A stretch of DNA of 64,000 nt from Sanghuangporus weigelae (lineage: Eukaryota > Basidiomycota > Agaricomycetes > Hymenochaetales > Hymenochaetaceae): contig CP137327.1 in assembly GCA_033182465.1 (NCBI GenBank), forward strand, positions 1,364,001 to 1,428,000, read 5' to 3'. This document shows positions 23,258 to 36,635 of this stretch, one piece after another (the stretch's first letter is position 1; every line of letters begins with the position of its first letter). The notes beneath the pieces are model-generated. The model ran no database searches, had not been told where the DNA came from, and was given only the letters and a program-made list of their open reading frames with translations. The position numbers and the translations under genes are program-made.

Positions 23258-26200
23258 TCAAGAAGGGAGGGCGGGTACGGGCGGAACATTTAGCTGCTGC
23301 TGTCGTGGTCGACCCAGCGATCTTTGGTTCCGCTCCTGATTCCGTTTCTCTTGCTCCGCCTGCATTCGTGCAATGATCTGCATTTGCTGAGCAATGAAGT
23401 CGCTCGTCCCGGGTCTACAATAAGCCTTATGAGAGCCCGTAAATGACATGGATTCCATACGGAAACTTACCGCATCCGCAAGATCCGCATGATGATCTCG
23501 CCGTTCGTCACTTCCGTTTGTTCTTTCTTCTCCCGTTTTCTGTCTTTGATCGTCCCAAGATTGCGTTGTGAGTACACTGTCTTGGCACGCCTCTTCACCG
23601 TCGGCGCTTTCTGCAGCTGCTGTTGCATCATGCGCACGCATTCTTCCATCAAAGCATCGCTAAGGCGAACAAACAAGCGTGAGTACGCTAATGTCAAGAA
23701 ACAATTAAAAACGGAAAATAGAACTTACGTGCTCCAGTCGTAGTACAACCGTATAGAAACGACATCACGATATTTCTGATTTTGTAGGGTCTCTAGAGGA
23801 ATGCCCTCTCCGCCGATATAGAAGAAGTCCCTCAGGAACTTAAGCCATTTGAACACGATATCGACTTCCTTGTCTGAGAGCGGTTTCATGTCACTCGGCA
23901 CATCCGACAAAGGTGGGACAAGCAGCAGTTCAATGACCGTGAGGATTTCCTTCCACAGGCGTGTCATCACCATCTCCTTTGTCTCGTCAGACAAATATGT
24001 ATTTAGCGTCTGTAGGTTACCTTCAAGATAGTCAAAAAGCGGAGTGATTGCTTGTTCGATTTCGTAATCCGAAAGTGATTCCGGCCTGATTCGCGGTCTC
24101 TCTGTCTGTGGAAGAGGAATTTGGACCTCATTTGAGCTCGGACCAACGGCGCTTCGGTAGAGCGCTGAGACGTTCTCGAGAGCTTTGGTGTAATCAAGGG
24201 TTGAACCGGGCTTGATTAGACTCTTAAGCACGGCGCGGGAGAGAGATTGCTGTATGAAGGGCGCCATCTAGTATTCGCGAGTTATAGTAACGATACAGGT
24301 GGAAGGCAAGAGGATCGAACGTACCTTATCAATGAATATTCGAACCATTTCGCCCTCTGCTCGTTTCAACGAACGGAAAGCACGCCCGAAATAAAACTGG
24401 ATATCATCCTTCTCGCCCTCCATGCTCACCCTTAGCAGAACCCGTCCAGAGGTATCAAGATCGTACCACAAGTCATGTGCGAGGAAGTCTCCGAATCGAC
24501 GAGGGTCCAGGCATATGTAGGCTCGTCCGACCGTATCGTGTTTCCCAATGAGGGCACGATCTCGTATACTAACCATGAGCCAGAGTGGTTTGTCCACGGA
24601 GATATCGAAACTTTCGTCCCCTTGGAGCACATATTAGCTTTGGCCTTGCGCCTAAAGAGTACCTAAAACTCACAACGAGGGTTGAGTGTCTCATAAATCG
24701 TCCTCGTCTTCGCTAGCCTGCTCCCATGCTCATCGCTAAGCGTCACAAAAACATCTAGTTTCGATGATGGACTACTATCCAGTGGGACCAAGCCCTCCGC
24801 GATAATGATCTTCACTGTGAACAAGAATCGTGGTCGTTCCTGCTTCTCAGGCACAGGTGGGGCAATTCGCTCCAAGGTCTCCGTAATGCGATCAGCGTCG
24901 ATGTGCTGGTAGATTCCGTCGAGCAATCGTCGCGCAGCCTCAATATTGTTGAGCTTAACGCAGGACGTTGGTTGGAAGTTGAACGGAGTGACTTTCTTCT
25001 CGCCTGTTAATTGGGCTAGTTGCTTCGCCCGTTCGAGCCATGCAGATTGCTTCTGTGGTTGCAGATGCTCGCTTGGCCGTGGAAACATCTCAGACGTGAA
25101 TAGTTCCTCGACTTGCCGACAGTATTGTTCGATAGCTTTGCTGATTGTCTTTGACCTATGGTCAGCTGCTATACATTAGCCATAGGAAAATGGATATCCT
25201 ACCTTCGATAGAGCAGTGAAGAATCGAGCCTCTTGATATTCATCGATCCATTCTAGATCCTTAAGGAAGTCGATCGGAGCACGAATGGAATCAAAGAGGT
25301 CAACAATGGATGAACTGTGTCTTGCCGTGTCCGACGCCTCGAATTTGTCAGCCGAAATCGCACCCTGTACCCACTGCATTGTCTTATTATCGACGGTCAC
25401 CAGCCACTGTCGGACATAAGGCTCGAAGAAAGAGACTATATGAAACCTCAGTAGCGCATCGGGACAGAACGCATGATGCATCTCCAAGATAGTTTTCGAC
25501 CTCCGGAAGAGCGTGAAGATGTCCTCAATCGGTACATCGGGAGTCGGTTGATTCATCGATGCCTCGTGTAGTCGTTTTCGGTTCGCTTCAAGATCAGCGA
25601 GGAACATGGGTACTTGCACCTCCATCACTAGTCCAACGATATCAACATGCCCAAGAAGCGGATCCGGGAAGCGTTTGTCAAGCAACTTCGCGTTCTTCTC
25701 GATGACATCCGTTGTAAGCAGAAGCGGCAGTGCGCGATTTACTCCAGGTGCAGAGAACAGTTCCTTCGACTTTTCTAGATATGCCTGTTCAGCAATTTCC
25801 CGGACTTTCTCTCGGAGCGTCTCAGCACTCGCGGGTAGGTCGATGTTTGTTCGCGAAAGAAGACCTGATTCCTGCAGAGTATCTATCACTCCTAGGTACG
25901 GAGCGATCTCAGAAGGTTTCAGATTCAGCAGACTATCGAGGGTATGATAGATCGACGAGAGAAAGATGTTGAAGAGGCTCTCGCATACGTCGGCCAGGTA
26001 TTCTATCTGCAGTGGAACAATCAGTACGATCTAAAACGACGAATGCAGGAATATAACCAACATCTGATTTTGGCCATAAGTTAATATCGACGTCATGCAT
26101 CGCTTTCAAGATCATCTGCAAACCTTCTGGGATACACTCCAGAGGTACCTCGCTGCGTTCGAACTTCGCCTTGATAACGTCCATAAAACACGCGACGCGG

Positions 26201-27814
26201 TATGATTGGCCTATCCTCCACCTCAATGCACATTCGTTGATCAAGTCGATATGTTTCGGAGATAATATACCGAGCGAAACTTCCTGGTCCTCGGGTAAGT
26301 TCGCCATAGCGTCTAGATCCGAGTCTATGCATAGTTCAAGTAGACGCTTGTAGTAGCGTTTCGGGTTGGGAGGTATGTAAGTGAAGTTCTCGCCCGCTTC
26401 GATCTCTTCGTCACCATCAATTTGCTCAGCAACGAGATCCAGCGAACCCATACCACTGCCTACGAGCGCAACGGAACGTCGACTGCTAATTGATGCATGC
26501 CGTGACGACGGACCAGCTACGGAAGTAGAGTAGACAGATCCGGGACGTGCACCTTGAGGAATGGAAGGGAGCACTTCGGATGGTGCGGACTTCGCTAATT
26601 CGGGATTGAATTGTACCATGATTACCATCAATTGCTGCAACTGTGACAGCTCGGTTGTCCGCCAATGATTCCACGCCTCGTCAGAGTCGAAGTCTTCGCG
26701 TCGACCGGGAAACGCTTCACCCGCATTGAGGTTCTTCAAGCACGTCTACGAAATAACATGAGCAAAGGTCCAAACCTAATAAGTGCAGGCATACCTTCAG
26801 GTCGAGTAGAGCAGCCTTCTCCGTACAGTAGTGCTTCATCTGGTAAGCCTCCCTCTGAACGTCTTGCAGCGAGTATCCGAAAAGACTGGCCACAGATTTG
26901 ACCATATCCATGTCCATGACATTCATACTTAATCCAAGTATCGGAGATGAAATCGATTCGGTTCGCCTGCTCGTTGTTGAGGCGGTATCATAACCAGAAT
27001 CTGTTGGAGAGGGAGACGGGGCGAGCTTCGCAGCGTACATATCAAGACGAGCAGTAAGTTCCGCTGATACGTGCCCGACATTTCGGAGGCATTCTCGAAG
27101 CATTCGTACAAACATTCCTATATGTTTATTGAGCTCAAGTTTCCAGGTGTCGCCAGCTAGGGACGGGTCTCGTTTCAGAATGCTGGTTGCTGTCGTTGCG
27201 AACATAAGGATCAGTTCCTCGATCTTTCGGTTTTCCTTCATCTGTTTTCGGAATTGATCCGTGGTAGATGTCCCATAGAACGCGGCAAATGTTCGTCGTA
27301 TGAGCTGGTCAGAATAGCTAATAAAAGAATTATTCTTAGTGACAGAATAAGCTTGGATGACAGTGACGTACGCAGCGTCCTTTCCCATTGCAATGTTCGC
27401 GAGCTTAGCATCTAGCACTTTCAGGAGCTTCTCCGGAAACTTGACACTCCTGTGGCCATCGCGAGTGACATCCTTGAAGAGGTCACCGATTGAGAATATG
27501 GAATTAGAGATCGCGTCTGATATTCGTGTACTCGTGTGCTCTCGTTCTCGGGTCTCTGGCTCTGGCGTTGCATTTGGATCGACAGCCTTCGGCTGCATGA
27601 GGTAACTCAAGAAGCTGTACAAAGTTAAATGAAAATAACACATGAAAGAATTGATGTATGATACTCACGAGACACGAAGGGCATATCTGCATTGCCTGTA
27701 AGTTCAACTAAGATATGAAGAGGATACAGGAACGCACGTAAAGACATCATCGTCTGCAACAAAACGAGATATTCTCCTGCGGCTCGCGAGGCTGTTGTAG
27801 CTCCTGCGAGACAT
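23258..27814 (-). CDS. Munc13/UNC-13-like exocytosis protein (Ync13-type, C2 and MHD domains)
   Basis: Large multi-exon gene of roughly 1,300 residues. ATG at 27814 starts MSRRSYNSLASRRRISRFVA. The conserved N-terminal RYALRV-FLSYLMQPKA segment is then built over two introns, like the fission-yeast Ync13 start. The DUF810/MHD1 region covers about 27.6-25.2 kb (e.g. NPKRYYKRLLELCIDSDLDA). A C2 domain lies at about 24.87-24.3 kb (RFLFTVKIIIAEGLVPLD, LDVFVTLSDEHG, DKPLWLMVSIRDRAL). The MHD2 region lies at about 24.25-23.75 kb. The tail QQLNVPPVPALPS ends at 23258. Munc13 proteins prime vesicle fusion with SNAREs; in fission yeast Ync13 balances exo- and endocytosis at the division site. Orthology is inferred from domain order. 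It shares a ~310-bp divergent promoter with the F-box/WD40 gene. Confidence 0.88.
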
Positions 27815-28123
27815 GAAGTTGATCCAGTCCCTTCAGATATTGTATCTTCAACCACCTGCAAGACAACGAAAGCACTGTAGGACAAAGCCAGCGGGTAATA
27901 AGGTAAGTAACGGGACTAGGGGAGTTATGACCTAATGTCGCTCGCGTGAAGTGGTATCTTATGTGATTATGTAATTGAATCCCTCGCTTGCCATATCGGG
28001 TGATCGGCGCTGACTCTGACTTCACCAGCTCAAACCCGTCTTTGCATCTTTGCACCGAACCACGATCATCTCAGTCGCAGCATTTTCTGCGACACCATCC
28101 TAAGCACTTACTTCACGCTTTTT

Positions 28124-30803
28124 ATGCAAATTATCCCCCAAAGCGACAATCTCGATTCAGATAGTCTACAGTTACACAAGTTCTCTGCTACCCAACCAAA
28201 GTCTCCTCAATATGGCAAACAACAACCAGACTCCGTCGATGCTCGCAGTGGCACCCGCCGCCCTGTGCCTTTATTGGCGATACCATCCGAGTCTCTCACT
28301 CATATCACAGCATTCCTTGAACCAGTCTCGCTCTTCGCCTTGGGAAGAGCCAACAAGGTCTTACATGATCACATAACCGATGATAACACCTGGCACAGAG
28401 CATTTGCTTGCCAGTTCTTGGGTGAGCGGCCCGAGCGACCTGATTCACAGCGAAGTAGTCTTTTGCGTCGCTGCGAAGATACTTGGAAGAAAGAATTTGT
28501 TCTTCGGTGCAACATCGTTCGGTGAGTATTTCATATTTCTTAATGCCACTTAGTGATTCACTTCTGACTTTTCGTCATAGCCGTTGGGAGCGCTGTCGCA
28601 TCGGTGCGGTGTCCCATGCACCTCACTATTCGCCAGTGACATCGATGCACCTTCTGTCAGATCGCTCGTATGGCCCAGCTCTACTTACGGTTTCCCTGCA
28701 ATATGGCGTTGTATCACGATCGTTTCCGCTCTCTGGCAAAGTTCTCAAGGGCTACATCTCTACCTCAGACGGATTCGGCGTAGGGAACGGGAATCCAAAC
28801 GCAGAATTCACACCGAATTTGAGTTCTTGCGCGATATTTACCGAAGGTTGGACAGCACGCGCTGCCTTTGGATTTATGAACGGTGAAGTCGCACTCGCTA
28901 GCGCAATGCGCGTTATGGAATCGGGGCGTACAGCAAATAAAGTCACACGTTGTCGCGTCAACGAAGAGCATAGAGATTCTGTTACGGACATTGTTTGGGA
29001 TGGCACCGCTTTCGTAACTGCCAGCGTAGACGGCGAAGTCCGTGTCTGGGATTCAAAGCACATGCGATGCGTTTATGTCCTCAAGGATCAGCAGACTCTA
29101 ACTCCTGATCCATGTATTCATGTTGCCTCTGTTCTGAAACGAGGTGTCATTTTAGCGGTGAAAAAAAGCGGAATAGTTGCCATTTGGGTTGGCCTATCTC
29201 TGGCAGACGAAAAAACGGAGACAGATGTCGTGTCGTCAATGTTTCGCATCATACCACCAGGCGGTCCCGCGGACGAGACAAGGGAACCTTCTCGAATCTT
29301 TATGGATCGCTCCGTTCGCCCTGGCTTATTATGTTATGGAATACATTATGCAGGAGACTCACACTTTTTCCGGGTCAACGTCGATCTCGTTACCGGTCAG
29401 AATGAAGCAGTCAAGTTCGCGGACGGCCCTCTGGGTCCGATAGAGACTATTTACCCCTTCTTCGAATCGGGAAAAGATGCCGGTCGAACGGTTATCTTTG
29501 CCGGCGACTCACTTGGTCATCTCTCTCTCTTTGAGTGGCCATCCAATACTGATCTTCGCCGAGGGGAGGTATCATCTTTCCGCAGACTCGACGTCACTTT
29601 GGACGGTTCGGGTATTTCAGCTGTCGGCTGCAATCCATACGTCTTAGCAGTTGGAACTGCGCGTGGCGTGACGAAGATTTATGATACGCTTACGCTTCGT
29701 CTCCTGCGCGAATTCTCCAGTCCATTACCACGGCCAAATGCAAGTACGACTCCTGTCAAGGAAATTATTATAGAGCGGGACCTGTTGCTTGTTGCGGTTG
29801 GTGACAGAGTTCTTGCCTGGGAGGCAAAGCCCGTCCGCCCACACAAGCCTCTAGTGATCGCTAAGAGGTCTCAGGCGAAAGTTAGAAACGCCAAATGGCA
29901 TAGTAAGTAACACCTTGTTCCATCCGCGGCTACAGAAATGTCTTATTGTTTTACTTTTTAGAACGGCTTGAGTTGGCTCAAGATATATCAGAATCACAGA
30001 AGGCAGTTGAAGATGCGAATGCTTCTGAGCGACGGTCGCATGAACAACGTCGTACGCAACAGGCAGCACTTGCAAGCCTTGGTCTTGATGAACATGAAGC
30101 TTTTCAGTATGCGCTTATGCTTAGTCGGGATGAGGCTGAACGGAACCAGACACGGAATGAGGAGGGCGCATTTGAGGCCTCTTTGCAGGACTTTGATCCT
30201 ATATCGTCAACGTCAATGTCTCGTTCAAACTCATGCTCGGAAAGTGAGGAGAATTCGACTCCTGAGCAGTCTCCTTCGTTAAGACCCACGTCCTCCCAGT
30301 CAAGCTCCCAAGAGGAGATAAGAGCATCTCCGTTGCTCCACACGGAACCGATGGAGACAAGAGGACTTGACTCTATTCGCGTTGGTGGCAACGACAGCGT
30401 CCCGCCTTCGCTCGAAGACCAAGAGCACTTCCCAGCTATTTCATCTAGCGTCTCTAGTGCGACGTCCTCACTTCCTCGTTCTTCTCCATCATCTGTCTCC
30501 ACATCATGGAGTGCTCGTCTGAAGGCTTCCGCCTCCTCAGGCTCATCTTCGTCAGTCGTATCAGCTTCAACGGTTCCCATTGCAACTGCCTCATTCAGGC
30601 GCAGCGTCTCGGGTCCGCCACCGTCGTCTTCTGGCCCATCATTGCTCTCAGAGACGCTGCGTTTGTATGGACGGGGAGAGGCGTCGTCTTCTAGAACTGT
30701 TTCGGATCCGCCTCAGAGAGATTCGGATGAGGATATGGACGCGGACCTTAAGTTGGCGATTGAGCTCAGTCTCGCGGAAGCGCTCAGTCTTAAAGATACT
30801 TAG
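28124..30803 (+). CDS. F-box/WD40 protein with ubiquitin-interacting motifs (Ufo1-like)
   Basis: Exons 28124..28521, 28581..29902 and 29962..30803 encode 853 aa. An F-box lies at about residues 45-95 (LLAIPSESLTHITAFLEPVS). A WD40-like beta-propeller follows (TDIVWDGTAFVTASVDGEVRVWD, VILAVKKSGIVAIW). The Ser-rich C-terminal third has two UIM-like helices: one near DEHEAFQYALMLSRDEAE and a classic one at the very end (DADLKLAIELSLAEAL). F-box plus propeller plus C-terminal UIMs is the architecture of yeast Ufo1, an SCF substrate adaptor whose UIMs control its own turnover and link to Ddi1. Orthology is inferred from architecture. Confidence 0.85.
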
Positions 30804-31292
30804 ATCGCATAGGCAGTTTGGGTATGGGTATGCCAGGATATGAACTTCTTGTAATAGACTTGCCTTTCATCGTTGCTCACTTAGGGCACATAACAATTTG
30901 TTCTGTTATATATATATATATGGTCTCCTATTTCGGTCTTCAAATAACAAGAGGACTTTTCTCGTTGGGTTCCACGAACAGGCTGTTAGTTGATAGACAG
31001 CACCGAAACCTTCGTAAGATGTTCCGCGGTGGCATTGATGCAAGTGCAGGATATCGCATCCTATGAGCGTTGAACATACTTGCTTCTGAGGAGATATGTG
31101 TTCGTGGAGGAAGATCGCCGTTCCAAAAAGAGCGAAGTATGGAACGAGCACGTGACCATTTCCCGTCGAACTCGTTCACCTTTGAACTTCGTGTCAGTGT
31201 CAGCCGCCTTTGCCTCCATCCACAGATTTCTTTATTTTTATTCCTTCTTTCCCCACTTGTCCCACCTTTTGGCCAGGAGCCTTGCCCCATGA
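30804..31292. other. Intergenic gap with (TA)7 microsatellite
   Basis: Short TA repeat at 30907-30920. Otherwise I see no gene. The 3' half is presumably the promoter and leader of the kinase gene. Confidence 0.5.
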
Positions 31293-34200
31293 ATGTCGAA
31301 ATACGATTCTCAGTCCACCAATGGCACATCCTGGTTTCACCGCAAAGTGCAGCTTCAGACACTCCTTGGAAATTGTGGCGATGACGAAGAGGAAGGAATG
31401 GCTCTCGATCGTCTGCTTCACGGACAAGCCGTCGTAGGGAAAACGCAAAGAACTATCAACATTGATAATGCCAGGTTCTCGGATAAGGATCTGACGTCCT
31501 TCGGTCCACTTGCTGAGGCTCAGTTTGGGACAGTGAGTTTCTAACATCATCTACTCGTAACAAACCCACTGACTATCGACTAAGGTCGAACTCGTGAGTT
31601 GTCGTCTGGACAACAGAGTCTATGTTCGCAAACGCGTCTCCAAGAAATTTGCTTTGAGGAATCGCGAACAGTGTTCCCCACAGTATGAGAAGCACATATT
31701 GTTGCTTGCCCTCAAGTCTCTATCACGTAGCTCCTCTATGTGGACTCCGCACATGCTTTGTGCATACCAATGCCAAAGTTTTTTGAACATTGTCATGGAG
31801 TACGCTGCAGGCGGTTCATTGTGGGATGTTCTCGAGTCTTCCACTGATGGCCGACTCGCTGGCCAGGATCTTGAGTGGTGGACACCACAGTGCGTTTCCG
31901 CAATAGACTGGGTCCACTCACGGGCGGGATTCGTTCACCGCGATATCAAGCCCCATAACTTCGTCGTTCGACCTGGCCCTTCACCCTGTCTACTTCTCAT
32001 TGACTTTGGAAGTGCCGCTCCACTGCTTAAACCGGACATTGACGGAATACAGCGTGTCCAAAGGTCTCATTGCCTTGTTCCGTGTGGTACTTGCGACTAC
32101 ATCTCTCCCGAAATCTTACAAGCACATGAAGAGGCTCTTGTTGCTCTCGAGATGTCTGACGAAGACTGCGAAGTTGTAGATTCAGATGAAGAACCGAAGG
32201 GCCGAATCATGAGCCAAAGCGGAAAGAAAATTTTGCAAGGCGATCTTGGATATGGTCGTGAAACTGATTGGTGGAGTCTTGGAGCCATGCTGTATGAGCT
32301 AGCATTTGGCGTTGCCCCGTTCTTTGCAAACGACATTCGCCAGACATATTCGCGCATTGTGAAGCATGAGGTATGTGTTTACGGAATCACTGTTTCATGT
32401 TTTTATTTCATCTAATATCCGGATAGTCCTATCTCAGCTTCGACAGAGAGATACATGCTCCGCCACCTCTCGTTAGCCTGATTAAAGGGTAAGTTATCCG
32501 ATACATTTGCAAATAAAGATCTGATAAAACGCGCTGAAGACTCCTTATCCGGTACGAGAATCGGTTGGGCCGTCGCTCAAATGCTGAAATTAGGAACCAC
32601 ATCTATTTCAAAGATCTCAATTGGTCCAATCTTCAGTCTCGTAAGTACGACCGAAGGCGATTCTGACAACGTGAATTTCTCACTCGTATTGCACAATAGG
32701 TTCGCCACCTCCTGGTCTCCTTCTGCCCGAGTTCACCTATACCACACCGTTGGTTCCCACTGAACTTGGTGATGACAATTCAGAAAGCTCGGATGCCTCC
32801 AGACCTTTTGCATTTTCTGCTTTATTTCAGTCTTCCGTCACGTCAAAACCTGACACTTCATCTTTTCACCATGATCCTAATAGTACCCCAGCACTTGGAC
32901 GGAGCAGCCTATCTCGTTGTGGTCCAGGCGGCTCCGCCCAGAGATCACTTGTGTCGTTCATAGGATTCTCTTGGGGACCTCCCAAGGATGCCTTTGATGA
33001 TGCCACACGTATCGTTCCTGCCGAGCCTGCTTCTTTCGAACCAGCTCTCTGCACTACCGCCCCTACTGGTACTGGTACCTCGACAGGACAACTCCCGCCC
33101 ATGACACCGAAGAGGCCTTCTCAAGGCATGGTTCCTCCTAGCACAGTGCGAGTAACAAGTGTCCGGCGCAGCGCACAGTCTAGACCAGTTTCTGACCGAG
33201 AAGCAATGCGCGTCCTGGTCAATTGCGTCGGACAGAGTGCTCGGAGACGTGTGCTGGAAAGCGGCAAGAAGCCCAAAGTGCTGCTTCCTCACTTCGGGTT
33301 CGATCCACTGCCTCCTGCAATATCATCCGCATCTCTCAGGGATAGCCTCGGAAAGGCACGGCCACGGGCACCGTCCTTTCCACGGTTATCACCGAAACTG
33401 TTTGCAGCAAGTGGTGTCCGAAAGGAACTACGTTTTGATGAAACGGCTCCGCAGGTCATGTCAAACCTATCCTACACCAACACTTTCACGACGACACTTT
33501 CAAATTCTGCTATGAGCGGCGGAACTATTCCCTTTATTCCGCCACCGTATTCCGCTTCGGATTCCGGAACGATGTCAGAGCTTGACGGTCCGCCGAGTCC
33601 AAGTCCGAGCCCGAGACCTGGGTCTGCTATGTCCATGCTCTCAATGTCTAGGAGGAGCGCGACGCCAACAGTGTCGAGCGGGTTCCTCACGGCAGCTGGG
33701 CTACCTGTGCGCCCCAGCAGTGAGCCACCTGGTGAGAGACCGCGATCTAGGGCAGGTTCTCTGGGCAGCTTGAATACTGGTGTACCCTGGCAAACTGTTG
33801 AGGATGACAAAGTGTTCGATGCGCCTCCTCGCCGTGCGAGGTTTGCGGACTTAGATTCTCCCTATTCATCTCCTGAACGGAGGGCCAAGGATTATCTACC
33901 TGCGACTCCTCATCCGAAAGCTTCGAGCCCAGATGGAGAGAAGGACAGGACGACGAGAGGGCATGCACAGTTTGTCGACCTATCTGATTCACCGCCAGTG
34001 GCTGAGCCAGGTAAAGTTAAAGAGCACAAACGTACACCTACAACACCTCATCCTCGAGTTGGTAAGAACAAAACTACGACGAGAGCACATTTCTCGGACT
34101 CTGTCCCTTCCTCGCCAGAGCCGACCACGGAGAAGGGTAACAAAATGCCCGTACACTCGACGCCTCATCCTAACGGCAAGTTGAATGCTGTTCGTCGTGG

Positions 34201-34660
34201 CTCGAGACCTCCACTCCAGACACGGCCGATGGCAAGGATGACATCCACACCCGCGCGACCTGGTGCTCGTCGTTCAGCGGCTCCTTTTAGCCCTCCTAAT
34301 TTTTCGGATGATGACGCCACTGTTCGACCAAATCCACTAAGTCATATACCGGATCCGGAAGGCTGTGAAAACGAAGATGAAGGGGAGAATGATGGTTACG
34401 TGAGCGACAAGCCAGATGACAGCCTCTTCGCCTATGATAGGTGCCGGAATCCCAGTCCACCCAGTTTTGATGATGACGAGGTCAACCTCGATTCTTTCGA
34501 GTACGATGGTCAATATCATAGACATCGGTCCTATAATGATGATGAACCGGACATATTTGGCGTTATGGAGCGACGATTCAAAAACCTCGTGGCCGATATT
34601 GCGAACCTCAGTTTGCACATTGATGATTTTGCGTCTCGAGTGAACGAAGTTCAACAATAA
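31293..34660 (+). CDS. AGC-type Ser/Thr protein kinase with long C-terminal region
   Basis: Exons 31293..31532, 31585..32370, 32427..32488, 32540..32640 and 32700..34660 encode 1,049 aa. The kinase domain spans about residues 65-390. It has a poor glycine loop (FGPLAEAQFGTV), a candidate ATP lysine in VYVRKRV, HRDIKPHNFV, LIDFGSAAP, CGTCDYISPE and ETDWWSLGAMLYELAFGVAP. The latter features are typical of the DMPK/ROCK/NDR side of AGC kinases. The ~640-residue C-terminal half is rich in Pro, Ser and Thr, with several TPHP repeats (ATPHPKAS, TTPHPRVG, STPHPNG). It ends in a short predicted amphipathic helix (RRFKNLVADIANLSLHIDDF). Substrates are unknown. The weak glycine loop is the only odd catalytic feature. 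Confidence 0.88.
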
Positions 34661-35018
34661 GTATCTTTATCCCTCTTCTATCTTGCTTGATGCTCAGGTT
34701 CCTTCAAGAACGCATTTCTCCCTTTATTTTCTTCGCCGTTAGACCCTCACTTGGTTTTTTCTTTATTTTGTCTTGCATTTTATTCGGACGGTGACAGAAC
34801 CGACTCCACGCATTCGTACATATATAAGCACTAGCTTGAAATATAATAGGATTGTAGCATTGGGTACCTACATGAGGAATATAGCTGTATTTTTTCTTGT
34901 ATGTCACTTTTGTTGAAAGAAAAATAAGCGTAAACAAACCGAAAATGAGACGCGATTTGGTCACGTGTGATTAGATTTTTCATCTCAAACTCGTACGCTG
35001 AACTTCAATGCGACCATA
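34661..35018. other. Intergenic gap
   Basis: AT-rich stretch between two plus-strand genes. No gene, RNA or repeat recognised. Confidence 0.5.
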
Positions 35019-35555
35019 ATGTTCACCATCCATCGAATATCCTTCAAGACGAGATTGCCGGCGGTTGGGGCTTCACGAAATGTCTCGTCCTCACCTTACG
35101 GTCGAACACACGTATGGCGTCGTCGAGCACCAAAGCTCCCTAACCCAGTCGTACCGCACTTCCCACAGCGAGTTATACTTGCAGACGGTAGCACCTTTAT
35201 CCACTACACGACCTCTCCTCGACCTTTTATCAAGCTAACTCGCGATACGACGAACAACCCTGTTTGGAATCCCTGGCTTGCGGGAGACAATCCTGAGGAC
35301 GGGGAGGGTGCACAAGTGGGTAGGATGGGCAGATTCAGGAGGAAGTTCGAGGAGCTGGGCGGAGCGGAGATGGATAATGAGTGGGTTGTGGAGAATTCTG
35401 AGGGTGAGAGGCTTGGAAAGAGAGTCAAGACGACCGTTCCGAACTTGCCGTGAGTGACTTTCTAAGAACATTCAGTGTTTTCATTTGGAGAACTAATGTT
35501 GGATTGATCTTTATTTAGAAAACCCAAACCCAAACCGCTGCGGAGAAAAAAGTAG
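35019..35555 (+). CDS. Mitochondrial large-subunit ribosomal protein bL31m
   Basis: Two exons (35019..35449, 35519..35555) encode 155 aa. The Arg/Ser-rich, acid-free N-terminus (MFTIHRISFKTRLPAVGASR) is a mitochondrial presequence. The core RVILADGSTFIHYTTSPRP and TRDTTNNPVWNP matches fungal bL31m (yeast Mrpl36 type). The 37-nt last exon adds a basic KPKPKPLRRKK tail suited to rRNA contact. It acts in the mitochondrial ribosome. It converges with the MICOS subunit gene, with only ~120 bp between stop codons. Confidence 0.85.
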
Positions 35556-35677
35556 AGCGGGAGATGTTGCGTCTCGTCGCGACGTTAATCTAGAGATGGA
35601 GAATGCAATGAATGTAGCATGTTTAATTCATGGGTGTCGAATCATGCACATCGAGAGTAATATATAATCTACGTTGC

Positions 35678-36635
35678 TCATACGAGTCTTTTTACATCCT
35701 CAACTTTCTTGCCAACTGTCTCCTCGACCTTCTTAGCAGCCTCCTTCCCTCGCTCCTCCGCTGCCTGGAGTGCAGCCTTGCTCTGCTCCTCTACAGCCTT
35801 TAGAGTCTTCTGTCCTCGTTCTTCTGCAGCTTTCTTCACGTCCTGTCCAAGCGACTGGCTAAAGCCAAGAGCTTCGCGTAGTTTGAGGCCAGTTGCATCT
35901 TGAATAGCGCCAATGGTCTTCTCAACACCATTGTTAAGGGTCTCCTTCCCTTCGTTAGCCTTATCTTTCGCCATCTCCCACGTCATCTGAGAATGTGCAA
36001 CGGCGGTGTCGGTGAACTGAGCTGCACGAGGGAAGTACGTGTGTTCGAGACCCGAAACGTAAGACCCGATGTTTGAAGTGGTCTTAGGGAGGAAATAGTT
36101 GAAGGAAAGGAGGAAAAGTACTGGTGGGAGGAGGAAACGGGTTGGTCGGCTCCTGGAGCGCGCAAAGATGGATCCGGAGAGAGTTGCTACGCCGACATAA
36201 AGAACGCCTGGTGTAAGCTGCTCTTCTGGAGCTTTGAAGCCCTTTATTCGTTCTACAAGCGTAAAAAAAAACAGTGGGATCAGCTTCAAAAGCAACAAGA
36301 AATTCAGCAAGAATACACACTTTCAACGGCATGTTCAATCGCTATCCACCTGTCCACCCAGCTTTGGACATAAGCATACGAAGTCTCATATGATTTCGTA
36401 AGTCGTTCGCGGACAATTCGGATGCGGTGTTCGAGCTCTGTCGGCGATTCGACAAGAACGAGTTGAGGTTCGGGAGTCGGATAGATGGGGAGGTCTTCTC
36501 GTCGTGGGATGTTTGTGCCTGCTGCTATCACAGCTGCTGCGCTGAGCAGCGCTCTTCTTGGCTAATTTGATATTTCAGAAATGACTTTAAGGTATGACCC
36601 GGATGCAAAGCACTTACGAGGCGAGCACGAAGCAT
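35678..36635 (-). CDS. MICOS complex subunit, Mic26/Mic27 (apolipoprotein O) family
   Basis: Exons 35678..36252, 36321..36561 and 36618..36635 give 277 aa. The protein starts MLRARLPRRALLSAAAVIAA, a mitochondrial or membrane leader. It continues with the family segment LPIYPTPEPQLVLVESPTEL, RWIAIEHAVE, and a membrane region around TPGVLYVGVATLSGSIFA and FLLPPVLFLLSFNYFLP. The C-terminal ~75 residues are repeated charged amphipathic units (AAEERGQKTLKAVEE, AAEERGKEAAKKVEE), like apolipoprotein helices. MICOS subunits of this type bind cardiolipin and shape cristae junctions. The short first exon is 18 nt. Mic26 versus Mic27 cannot be separated by eye. Confidence 0.88.

Noticed and set aside
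30907-30920. (TA)7 run as a possible promoter or origin element
   Set aside because: Plain microsatellite; nothing around it supports a function.
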